Shown here piece after piece: positions 54,274 through 64,000 of a stretch of DNA of 64,000 nucleotides. Source of the DNA: Panonychus citri (taxonomy: Eukaryota > Arthropoda > Arachnida > Trombidiformes > Tetranychidae); the NCBI RefSeq assembly GCF_014898815.1, contig NW_026515416.1:682001-746000 (forward strand). The letters run 5' to 3'. Position 1 is the first letter of the stretch. Every line of letters starts with the position of its first letter. Below the pieces are notes generated by a model. That model was not told the origin of the DNA. It saw only the letters and a program-made list of their open reading frames with translations, and searched no databases. The translations under genes were made by a program, and so were the position numbers.

Positions 54274-56075
54274 AAAAATTGTCATTTTCTTTTTCTTTTT
54301 CATCATTTTTTTCTCTTCTCTTCTTTTCTTCATCTTCATCTTTTCTTTTCATTTAATTGTTCTACAATTAAAAGAAAACCGTGTACTAATCAATGTGATA
54401 TTAAATCATTTAATTTACTGTTAATTGAATCAATTTCAATGAAAAAAACAAAGGGATGAGAAAGTCAATCTGGTTTTTCACTTTTCTCTCTCCACCTTCA
54501 ACTTTTTTTTTACTATCAACAAACAATCATAATTATATAACAATGAGATGAACAAAACAAACCTTTTCTTTTGTCATCATCATCTCTCTCATCATCCTCA
54601 TCATTTTCTAAACATTAAATTTAATTCTCCAACTATAATCGTTGGAATCACTTTCTCTTCCAGTGACAACTTTTCCAACTCTCATGGTGACATTTTCATC
54701 AATTCTTCAATTATTTACCTTATCTGTCATCTTAATTGTTCTTCATCACCAACAACAACAGCAATTAATTCATTTCGTGGTCTCCTGATTGTGTGTGGAT
54801 CTTTTCTGATTACCTGTTTAATTTGATTGAATTCTTTGGGAAACCTTATCAATCAGGACCAATTTCCCTTCCTCTTAAATGACAAACCCAAAATTCAACA
54901 GTTTTAATCATCACTGTAATTGTACAACTTCTTGATTACCTTAATCATTTCTGGTCTTCTATTGATTTACAACATTTCCTCATATTCTATTGTTAATTAA
55001 TTCGCCATCTTCCCGAAATTTCCATATGATTTACTAATCATAATCACCTTACAATCTAATGTATTAATAACTTTCGTAGGTAAGTTGGTTAACTTGTTGG
55101 TTTCTCAGGTTTGTCTTCTTCTATTATTTACCTCTCTTTTTTTTCTCTTTCTCCTATCATCATCATCATCATCATTCTCTTTCTTTTTTATTCTTTCTTT
55201 TTCTCCCTCTATCTCTCTCTTTCTCTTTCTCTCTCACTCTTGTAACCTGAAAGTTGGGTTAACATCATAAGCCCGCTTTCCATCAGCAACAACATCTCCA
55301 AATCTACTCTTTGTTTCCTCTATAATAATTTTCCTTTTTATTGTTATTCTAAATTGTAATTTAAATTGTACAATTTACTCATACAAGTGCTGTTTAAATG
55401 ACTTGTCATCAACTAATTGTCACTAATTAACCATTTTAAAAGAAAAGGTAAGTAATTTGATTACAATTATTTCTCTTAAATCTATAATTTTCTCATTCTA
55501 TGTTCTCATCAATGAAGATTCACAATGTGACAACTTGATTCAAATCCAATTGATTTTCACAATTATTTCTCATTTAATTACCTTAATCACACTCTCTAGA
55601 TGATTAATCTCCAATCACATCAACATGTCCACCTTATTCAATCAATATTTATTCTATTATTTACTCTTTCAAATATGATTATTCTAATTTTCTATTCTAA
55701 AAATTTTCTTCTCTTTTTCTCCTTCCTTTCTTTTCCCAACCTTTTTCTATTCTAACAACAGGTTGTTACTATTGGAGGTGTTTTCTGGTTATTCTCTTGT
55801 TTATATTTTCTTCTTCACCCTTGGAAAAAAAAGGAAAATGATGGAGAGAAAACGCTGGCCTAGCACAATTAAATAATTCTATTCTATATTGTAAACCAGT
55901 TGGAAAAGTGATCGATTGATTTGGAGACATTTTCCTATTCAAAGTGAATCAAAGGATCGTCGATCAAGAAGTAAAGGAGTTTTATTGTTTTTCTTTTGGT
56001 CAACGGAGAAATTTGAATTGGTCAACATTCTTTGGCTTTTTACCAAAGGCTGAAAGGATTCCAAAAGTGACCAGA
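54274..56075. other. Intergenic, CT-rich low complexity
   Basis: No gene supported. It contains TC-rich tracts (about 55130-55240), an ATC run and an A+T-rich remainder. An open frame runs into the next gene from 55944, but its first ATG with family-like sequence is 56076. Confidence 0.4.
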
Positions 56076-59000
56076 ATGAAATTGTGTGACAAAAGTGCTT
56101 CTCATATGTTATCCATGATCGCAGCGATCTATGGAGTTTTCATTTACGCCATTGCCTTTTCCCTTGAGATGTGGTTCATTATAACAACACCGATTTACAA
56201 TTATGAAAATTATGATCATCTTAATGACGAGGATTCAGTTCCCGTTTTTGCGTTCATCTTAGCGGCCATATATTTTGTAACCATCGTTGTCTCCCTGCTA
56301 CTAATGCTTGGAATCATTATCAAGTCCATCATGTGTCTCATGTCTTGGTTGATAACCATTGCGTTGACATTTTTACCTGAATGTGGTCTTGTCTTATATA
56401 TGAGTATTGAGAAATGGGTAAGTTATCAAATGTTAACAATTAACAATCAATATGGTTAACCATTTTGTTTAACATCTTTCTCCTAGGGTATCGAATCTCG
56501 TAATGGCCAAATTGAGTTGTGTCTTTTCATCATTCGAGCCATAATGAACGTTTTTTTCATGGTTTGCGTACAAAACTTAATCAGTCAATGGAAAACTGAG
56601 AAACAAGTGAGTCACTAATCACTAATTAACCTTTTCTTTTCTGCAATTTGTATGATTGATATTTTGATCAATAGGTTTTCCTATGGGCCTTTTTTTTCAT
56701 TTCGTTTCTATTGTTGTTCAAAATTCATCATGAACTCAAGTGAAAGTGTAAAAACTTTTCCACCACAAGTTCAACCTTTATCTCTTAATCTGTTATATTA
56801 TTTACGCGGTTAAAATTACTCACCTGTATCTAAGTTAATTGAATCATTGATTCTATTTAAATTAATTTAGATGTTTAAATTTGGTTGATGAAAGAACAAC
56901 AATTAACAATTTAATCTTGAGTTTGTTTTTCTTTGTCGTTTTTGTTTCATCTCAAGGAAAACAAAACAAATCTCTTCATGGTGTTTCTTCATCACAAACA
57001 ATCAAACGATCAATTCATTTATTTAAATATCAAATTGTGTATTAGTATTTTTTTATCCCTTTCATTATCCTGCAATTAAGTTCAAAGGTTGAATGATTAA
57101 GAGCCAAAAATAAGACATGATGTATATTCATCATCGATGGCAAATTTCAAACCACAAGGTTGAACAATCAAAACACTTAAGGTATAAACGCCTTAGTGTA
57201 TATATCAAGTTTCCGGTTAAATCACCATCATCATCATCATAATCAACATATCAATAGCTCTTAATTTCAAAATTGTCAAATGGTTTCATTATAATCGTTA
57301 CTGAAAGGAAAAAAATTCTTCATGGTTCTTCACCATAAACCGAAGGGGATAAAGCAATTACACCAAGAGAGAGAGAGAGAGAGAGATAGATTACCAGGAG
57401 AGAAAAATTTGAAGAGATCAACCAACCGATTCATATTTATCTTCCTAAATCAACAGAAAAAAATGATTGTTGGTGTGAGATCCTTTCCAATTATGAATTG
57501 GAACCTCTGTCATCCTTACCTCCTCCTCCTCCTCATCATCATCATCCTGAAACATTGCAAAGTCACCATGTTGTTGTTTCAATAAAAGTATAACCAGAGA
57601 GATGAATTGATCTTCATCATGATCAAGTTATCCGTTGAAGTAAATGTATTAAGATGACGATGATGATTGTTGCCAAAAAAAACAAACTCAATGGTTATAA
57701 TAACAATAATCATGATCGTTGTTGCTGTTACACCAACGATTGATAAATTATCGTTAAGTTATTGAACTTTGATTCCCGCTCAGTAAAATGAAGTAACGAT
57801 TTTCCTGTCACCCCTTACCTGTTATCACAATTCAAATTATTGTTGATTTCAATCTTGATGATAATGATTAAGTTTTGAACAGATAAAAACAATCTAAATG
57901 AACGTGATGATTATTTCAATCTTTTTCTGTACCTTAATTGCTTATTACAAGTTAATGATTATGACGATGATTAAGTGATTATGATAAACAAAAAGTGTCT
58001 CAATTTTTTATATATACTCATTGAGATATTATTTTACCCAAAGACATTGATTACCATCATGATTACTACATGATGATTATGATTAAATTGCTAATAATGG
58101 TAACATAATTATCTATAATATTTAATTGTTCTGTTGGTGATAATGTTTATCACCAACAATAGTTAACAAGTGATCCATTTTTATCCCTTTTCTTTACAAT
58201 TATGATCGTTATGATTTCGTTTGTGTTTAGCTAATTGAATTTAATCCGATTCGATTTCTATTGATTCTAATTCTAATTATTTTTCTATTTCAGTTTTTTT
58301 TTCGCTTTTTTCTCTCTCCCTTTTCCACTTTGACATAACAATCAAGGATGATGATGATGATGATGACTCTCACTATTGATTATATGTTTCAGCCCATTCA
58401 TGATCTACTTTATACTGGATTATCATGATGATAATAATAGGAAAGGATATCAAGTTGTTGAAGTAAATTGTTTTCGATGAAAAGTTTTTCCTTGTTGTTT
58501 TACAATCAACTTTGTTGATTTCATTTCAATTGTTACTTTCTATTGACCACTACAATTAGTTTTTGATTATTATCATGTTGATTGTTGTGATTATTGTTAT
58601 TGTGTAGTTGTTACCTGTTTCCATCATCATCATATGTTGATGTCTCTCTTTTTCGTTATTTTTATGTACTAATTTAGATTTTCCTGTTCAATCTGATTTC
58701 CATTCATTAATTAAGTTAATAGTTCACAATCAACTTGACCTGATAGTTTGATGACCAGTTCTCATCAATAAGTATATTCATCGCTAATTTAATTAGTTTA
58801 GGTCTATTTTCATCTAATCAGTTTTCTTACAATGTTTTTTTAATGTTGATTGTTGTTTTAATTGCTTCTCTCATTTCAATCTCATCATCAATATGTTGGT
58901 TAATTTTTTTCTCAGTGTCATAACAATTAACTTTCATCAACTAATATTATCATTGTATCTCATTCCTTAACTAATCAATTATGTTTTCTTTTTCTTAATT

Positions 59001-59959
59001 ATACCATTGAAAACTTAATTGTCTTCTCGTTAGCAAGTTGATTTATTTAAGGTGAAAAGTTTAGCTTTTTTTTTTACTTCTCCAACAATTTACCTTTGAC
59101 AATTAACTTGTCTCATTGATTATTTCAGGTTGGTTGGATCTCATGATAATCATCATTTGTCTTTGAATAAAAGTCAATCAAGTGTAATAAGAAAAGGTGA
59201 AAATGGCTCAATAGAAAACAATTAACTTAATTGTTGATGATTTTGTTTATGTTTTCCAATCCTATTTGATTAACTGTCTTTTTCCTTCACGGATTGTAAA
59301 TTATTTGGTTACAATTTTGTTACCTTGTTTAATGTATCAACTGATCAATCATAATACTCATACAAATTGTTAATTTTCTTGCAAATTCAATTGATAATAA
59401 TTGTCTTTTCTTGTTAATTTCTTAGGTCTCATCTTATGCCATGAGTATGAGCTCGTACAGTTGTAATCCACAAGCCGATTTGTTGTATCCATTTGTTGAT
59501 ACCAATTCGACAACAATTAATCCTGTATTCAAATTTAATTCATCTCTTAATGGTGTTGGTGGTGGTCAAGGAGGTGGATCTTTACTTTCCAGTGAATTTG
59601 ATACCAGAAATTTTCAAGATTTAGTTAAAACTCGAGGTGAACCAACGGGAACCTCTTTATATGGACCAGCAACTTCAACCCATTCAACCCAAAGTTTAGA
59701 TCGTAGGAAAATGTTCAAACTACAATCAACTCATTCGTTTAAAGATGAGGTCATTTTAAGGCCACTTCATCATCATCCGTTTGATTATCTAATGAGACCA
59801 GGAAGTAATATGGACCTAAGGTCATCACCTAACCATCAACCTAATGGTCAACCATTACCACAACAACAACAACAACATTATTATCAATCGAAAACATTAC
59901 CGAGAGATTTTGGTGAAAAAAATTCATCAACTCACTCGATACGAGATGTTGCTCTCTAA
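56076..59959 (+). CDS. Four-transmembrane protein, DUF4728/pasiflora-like
   Basis: Exon 1 (56076-56417) and exon 2 (56487-56606) join in phase 0. They encode MKLCDKSASHM and four membrane helices: about residues 11-36, 55-82, 84-110 and 122-146. There is a short extracellular loop with Tyr/Asn/Asp (IYNYENYDHLNDED). The layout resembles insect DUF4728 tetraspan proteins (the pasiflora group acts in septate junctions); this match is from overall pattern. Exon 2 can join in frame to two ends. One is a near exon at 56675-56743, 22 residues, hydrophobic, then TGA. The other is a distant exon at 59426-59959 that adds a 177-residue cytoplasmic tail rich in Ser/Gln/His (SQSLDRRK, KTLPRDF), for about 331 residues in total. 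Which is used cannot be decided from sequence. The distant exon could also belong to another gene. Confidence 0.6.
56675..56743 (+). other. Possible alternative last exon of the four-TM gene
   Basis: After a 68-bp intron (GTGAGT ... ATCAATAG) this exon continues in frame with VFLWAFFFISF, a hydrophobic run, and stops at TGA. It would give a tail-less short isoform with an extra membrane-embedded end. Confidence 0.4.
56744..59425 (+). other. Presumed long intron of the four-TM gene
   Basis: A+T-rich, with CTC/ATC runs near 57518-57546 and a (GAT)n run near 58349-58365. It holds a perfect 11-bp hairpin at 58132-58158 (TGTTGGTGATA/TATCACCAACA, 5-nt loop). One exon-like segment (59129-59196) has splice-like ends but does not fit the frame of the following exon. 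Confidence 0.4.
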
Positions 59960-60185
59960 CAATTAATTTAATCACAAATTAATCAGATTCTGTATACAAT
60001 TTATTTCTTCCCTTTAATTGTTATTAGCTAATTAATCTAATTTCTTTGACCATGTCTTTTTCTCTGTCTATCTTTGAATCTGTTGTGCCTTAAACTTATT
60101 TTTTGAAAACTTTAATTAGATTAACAACAATCAAATCATGTTAATTAATCTGATTGTAATTATTGTACAAACAAAAATCAAAATT

Positions 60186-60368
60186 GAATCTCATCTTTAA
60201 ATCTGAATACCAAATCCGATAATCTTACAACTCATATCTAAATCTAATTATTTCCCAATGTAAATCAATTCTTATCCATTAATTTATACAAAATGATTAA
60301 TTAAATCTAATTATGTTACTTGATACAACTTGGAATTGTGAACGAAAAAAAATCAATTGTTGGCACTT
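60186..60368. repeat. Direct repeat, copy 1 (about 180 bp)
   Basis: Near-identical to 60713-60894. It starts at GAATCTCATCTTTAAATCTG and ends near GTTGGCACTT, with only a few substitutions and small indels between the two. Confidence 0.85.
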
Positions 60369-60712
60369 CTTGGATTTTTGCTAATCATATTTTTCATTTA
60401 TTTCTTGTCATTGATTGATAATTAGTTTTAATTGTAATCATCTTTTCAACTTTTTCGATTGTTTATATTGTTGATGGCGGAACAATTTAATTCACGTGTA
60501 ATATTTTCCTTAATTGTTTGCTTGATTGAATTGATTGTTTACCTTAATAATGATGATGTTAAAACGGGTGGAGAGATTGATTTGATTGTAAATACCTTTT
60601 TTATATTCTAATCAACACCAACACCTTTTTTAATCATAAATGAATTTGATTGTTACCAATACTAATCATCAGTAATAAGACAATCACCTCAACTTTTACA
60701 CTTTCAGCTGAA

Positions 60713-60894
60713 GAATCTCATCTTTAAATCTGAATACCAAATCCGATAATCTTACAACTCATATCTAAATCTTATTATTTCCCAATGTAAATAAATTCTT
60801 ATCCATTAATTTATACAAAATGATTAATTAAATCTAATTATGTTACTTGATACAACTTGGAATTGTGAACAAAAAAATCAATTGTTGGCACTTT
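60713..60894. repeat. Direct repeat, copy 2 (about 180 bp)
   Basis: Second copy, 527 bp after the first in the same orientation. It ends about 50 bp from the stop of the minus-strand mtSSB gene, so it probably forms part of that gene's 3' UTR. Copy 1 lies near the 3' end of the four-TM gene. Confidence 0.85.
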
Positions 60895-60944
60895 TGAATT
60901 AAAAAATATAGCAAGTTGAAAGAGAAAAGAAAACGTGATTTTGT

Positions 60945-61786
60945 TCAATCAACTTCATCAATTGATTCAATTTTTTCATGACGATCCGGTGTAGATACCA
61001 AAATTATTTCATCTATTTAAACAAAGAAAAAGAGAAAAAAAAATTAATAAAAAATTGACAAAAACAAACTCTCAATGAGTTATAACTTTGTTGATTTTCC
61101 ATAGATTTTACCTGCAACAATTGAGAATAATTTTTGAATTGTGTTCGATTCTGTGGTAATAGAATGATATGAGATCCTTCCTTGAACAAATAGACGCGAA
61201 CTAAAAATAAAAAAGAACAAAAAATGTTTCGAAATTACTTTCAAAATTCTCTCAATAATCAATCATTAAGACAGATACAATTAAGATCGAAAATCAAACT
61301 CACCCCTTTTTAACATGCTCCATACAAACGCGTCTTAAACTCTGTTTAAATACAGAAATTCTGTGCCAATTTGTTTTCTGAGAATATTCTCCTTCCTCTT
61401 CCGTTTTAATATTAACATTTGTGGCCAAAGAGAAAACAACTACCGGCCTTTCCTCCGTTCCTTTAGCCATTGGCTCGGTTCCTACTCTCCCAAGTAAAAT
61501 AACTTGATTGTAAGCTAAAAATTAACAAACGAAAAGAAAATTAGTTAAATTAAAACAATTACAACAAAGAAGAAGAACAATAATAATCAGATAATTACAC
61601 TTTTCTGAGGCTAATCGTCTGGAAGGAACATAAGAAATCTAAAAAAAAAGAAAGGAAGAAAAAATTTAAGAAAAGATTCTAAGAAAATAAACAAAATGGA
61701 GCCAAATGAATCAAATATCTTACCTGAGATTTGACCGATTGATTTAATCTTATGGCACCGATGACATTTCGAAATATTTGTGACAT
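60945..61786 (-). CDS. mtSSB: Mitochondrial single-stranded DNA-binding protein
   Basis: Five exons (61786-61724, 61638-61599, 61514-61304, 61200-61112 and 61012-60945) join in frame to 156 residues. The N-terminus is basic and Ser-rich (MSQIFRNVIGAIRLNQSVKS ... PSRRLASEK), as expected for a mitochondrial presequence. The OB-fold follows with the family landmarks NQVILLGRVGTEP, VVVFSLATN, QKTNWHRISVFKQSL, VKKGSRLFVQGRISY and an acidic end, HEKIESIDEVD. Length and motif order match SSBP1/mtSSB. The protein coats single-stranded mtDNA and stimulates the replicative helicase and polymerase gamma in the mitochondrial matrix. The exon 2 donor used is AGT|GTAATT; the alternative GTGTAA two bases earlier breaks the frame. 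It shares a short promoter region with the CNOT1-like gene. Confidence 0.93.
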
Positions 61787-62568
61787 ACTCAAGGTTGACA
61801 ATTAAAGAACAATTAGTTGAAACAATTAACTAATTAGAAAGAAAATATTTAGATACCGTTGTGAGTGAACATTAGCTAATAGCCACTTTCAGAACCAAGT
61901 GGCTTAATAAACCAAGTCAACTAATTTCGGGCGCGAATTTTCAAATCCGAGGAGACAATAGGAAGGTGACATGATTGAACTTTCGTAATTAAGCTCAAAG
62001 GCGCGATTACAGTTTTGAAATTGTATTTTCACAGTGAAGAAACTCTTAAAACTTGTTAATCGGGACTTTGATGTCAAGTTTGGAAAAAAACATCGACTAA
62101 AGCAAATGAAAGAGCGTTTAACTCACGATATTTGTCGATAAATTTTTGTTCAACTGCTCTTTTTAACCGAATTGGCTTAGTCAACTTTAGTCAAAAAACG
62201 TCAACTAATACATATAGTCGATCAAGTATCGACTGACCGATCGGCTCAATCGACTGGCTTCGATGTCTACTTTTAATGTTCACCATGGAAACGATCACAT
62301 GATTCGCCGTTTCCATGGAAACAGTAAACTTCTTTATTCTTCTCATTCGCTACCTACTGAAAGAGTCACATGACCAAATCCAACCCTCCCTTTTCCACTT
62401 CCTGTTCTTAAATCTTTTTCCTTTTACAGTAATTCACTTCCATTTTTTAGTGTTTAGGTGAGATTATAATTCTGAATAAATGAATAACCTTAGTAACCTT
62501 TGACATCTCATCTTCACGTATACTTTCTGGTTGCTAAAATTAAAATCGTTTAGTATCATCGAGAACAA
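61787..62568. promoter_or_regulatory. Divergent promoter region of mtSSB and the CNOT1-like gene
   Basis: This 782-bp intergenic region is GC-richer than its surroundings. It contains an RFX X-box palindrome GTTTCCATGGAAAC (62309-62322) with a half-copy at 62282-62292. It also holds two E-box palindromes, ATCACATGAT (62294-62303) and GTCACATGAC (62365-62374). An E2F-like GGGCGCGAA lies near 61929-61937. A 7/8 match to the DREF site (TGTCGATA, 62133-62140) is of interest because fly mtSSB is DREF-regulated. Sites are sequence matches only. Confidence 0.55.
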
Positions 62569-64000
62569 ATGCCCAATAAAATAAGTAAGATTCTATCTCT
62601 CTCCTAATACTCTTCTTCTATACTTTGAGCCTACTCTCTTTTTTTCTCTCTTTGTTTACTCCATTTTTTTATCGTTTACTCTCAATTTCCTATTTTATTT
62701 ATTTATTATTTCAAATTTTTAATCTTGCATTTTTTTTCTATTTATTTTCTTTCTCTGTGTTCTCTCTTTTACCCTCTTTCAATATCTGTGGCCTCTTTTT
62801 TCTATCCTACCTTTTCTATCTTTCCCCTTTCTTTCTTTCTTTCTCTTTTTCTGTCTCTTTGTTCTTTTTCTCTCTCTACTGTTGCTGTTGTTTGGAATTA
62901 TCTAAATGCATACATATATTTTCTTGTATATGTGTTTATTTCGACCATGATTGACCTGTAAATTGATTCATCATCATTGTACCATCGTCATTTTCATCAA
63001 CAAAAAAAAACGGTTCACTTTTATCTATAGACTTGGAAGCTACTAGTGGAAATCAAACGACTGAAGATAATTTTCTACCAATTGATTCTCCATTCTGTGA
63101 TTGTGATAGTGAAATGGAGTCCAATTTTGGTAGTCTCTCTGGTCTCTCAGATGATCAAATAACTGCTATGCTGGTTAACGAGAACGGTGCCCAATTAAGC
63201 TCTGAGCTTATGAGTCAGTTTGAAATAACACCTAAACTGTGCGCAAAGATTTTACTTGCTTTGTGTGAACATCCGAAAGGTCAAGAGAACAATATACCTC
63301 AAAGGTGTGAAGAAATTGACACTCTAGCAAATTTATGTCGTGAGTTTTTACCCTCGGCATCCCCGTTAATGGACATTCTTCAAGAGATTGACTCTGAAGC
63401 CTTTATAAATATAAGCAGCAAATTGATCACAAACAAGTCACACTTTGGAAAGATTCATCCAGCCTTCTCAAGATTCTGGCAATTTTGTTCCAATCTTTGC
63501 AATACTGAAAAGCAAGGTTTGTATTTCTCTTCTTCTTTTTTGATTACTCATTGACTAACCTTTATTTCTCCTCTACTTTACACGTTCATAGGCATATCTC
63601 TTCTTGGTATCATTTTCTTCGGTCGACTTTGGTCTAATAACCTTGAATTCCAGTTGGGAGTAATCATGAATTGTGTAAGAAATCAGTTAGTGGTTAAGCT
63701 TTTGTCTGCTGGACCCACAGGCCCAGGACCTGGAGGTGGAAGTGACTTGTGTCAACTTGTACCTAATATGGAATCTCTCAAATGTTTGCCCGATTTTGAA
63801 GGTAATCCTGAGCTTGCAAATTGGAAATATCAGAAACTCTATTCGATCATAATTGAAATAAGTGCTGCCAACTCATCAAACAAACAATCTGTCACCATGG
63901 GTTCAATGTTTTACAATCAAATTATCGACCTATTCAAATGGCCTATCCATCATTGTCCCGATCTAGTAGCACTTGGTTTACTTGGGTGTGGAAGTATTTC
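62569..64000 (+). CDS. CNOT1-like protein, 5' part, runs off the window
   Basis: Exons 62569-62584, 63031-63516 and 63592-64000 join in frame. The start is a 16-nt micro-exon (ATG to GTAAGA donor) giving MPNKINLEATSGN. Without this, the first ATG would be 63114. The alpha-helical sequence follows the order of the CNOT1 N-terminal region: MESNFGSLSGL..., FEITPKLCAKILLAL, PLMDILQEID, FFGRLWSNNLEFQLGVIMN, ELANWKYQKLYSI, and best LFKWPIHHCPDLVALGLLG against the family's LFSFPIKHCPDMLVLALL. CNOT1 is the scaffold of the CCR4-NOT deadenylase. Relative to vertebrate CNOT1, roughly the first 200 residues have no counterpart and identity is low, so this may be a diverged paralogue. A Gly/Pro insert (GPTGPGPGGG) is unusual. 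The 3' end is outside the window. Confidence 0.6.

Larger units (their letters stand above)
59960..60944. other. Shared 3' region of convergent genes
   Basis: 3' flanks of the four-TM gene (+) and mtSSB (-), with the two 180-bp direct repeats. No further coding sequence seen. Confidence 0.5.

Noticed and set aside
59129..59196. Exon-like segment with CAG acceptor and AAG|GTGAAA donor
   Set aside because: Its phase fits neither the preceding exon 2 of the four-TM gene nor the 59426 exon, where it would cause a stop.
62625..62961. Phe/Ser/Leu-rich open frames
   Set aside because: Translation of a pyrimidine-rich tract inside intron 1 of the CNOT1-like gene.
1..64000. tRNA genes, CRISPR arrays, autonomous transposons
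   Set aside because: I saw no tRNA B-box-like GGTTCGAATCC context, no regularly spaced repeats, and no transposase or reverse transcriptase motifs.

Overview
This is a eukaryotic nuclear segment, very A+T-rich and full of GAT/CAT and GA/CT microsatellites. Genes are split by short GT-AG introns and separated by long non-coding stretches. The protein families (NR4A/HR38 nuclear receptor, Rab3GAP1, mtSSB, CNOT1-like, LRR-Fn3 membrane protein) point to an arthropod. The compact gene models with TAATTG/GATGAT-rich spacers suggest a mite or other chelicerate, but that is inference only.

Left part (1-14.2 kb, + strand): a single-exon, one-pass membrane protein with an Fn3-like ectodomain (2311-3513). 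It is followed by a three-exon LRR-LRRCT-Fn3-TM protein (7582-14184). Their juxtamembrane Fn3 modules look alike, so they may be neighbouring relatives.

Middle left (14.2-32.6 kb): a 16-kb stretch with no gene that I can support, then six minus-strand exons of Rab3GAP1. These cover the N-terminal half only; the catalytic C-terminal half was not found.

Centre (35.6-53.0 kb), the most unusual part: two NR4A/HR38-type orphan nuclear receptor genes lie head to head as a 6.2-6.6 kb inverted duplication around a 4.6-kb unique spacer. Copy B (+ strand) has a complete seven-coding-exon frame of 874 codons. Copy A (- strand) keeps every splice site and near-identical DNA-binding and C-terminal ligand-binding exons. 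However, it carries a net frameshift in coding exon 3, and its last residues come from non-homologous sequence beyond the duplication breakpoint. Identity between the arms alternates sharply: promoter to exon 3 high, exon 3 end/intron 3 low, DBD exon high, intron 4/exon 5 low, exons 6-7 high. This suggests patchy gene conversion between the arms. Both arms carry the same TATA box and CRE cluster, as expected for an immediate-early NR4A gene.

Right part (53-64 kb): a 91-residue NUFIP1-like protein; a four-TM protein with two possible alternative last exons; a direct 180-bp repeat; a complete five-exon mitochondrial single-stranded DNA-binding protein (minus strand); and, divergently transcribed from the same 0.8-kb promoter region, the first three exons of a diverged CNOT1-like gene that runs off the window.
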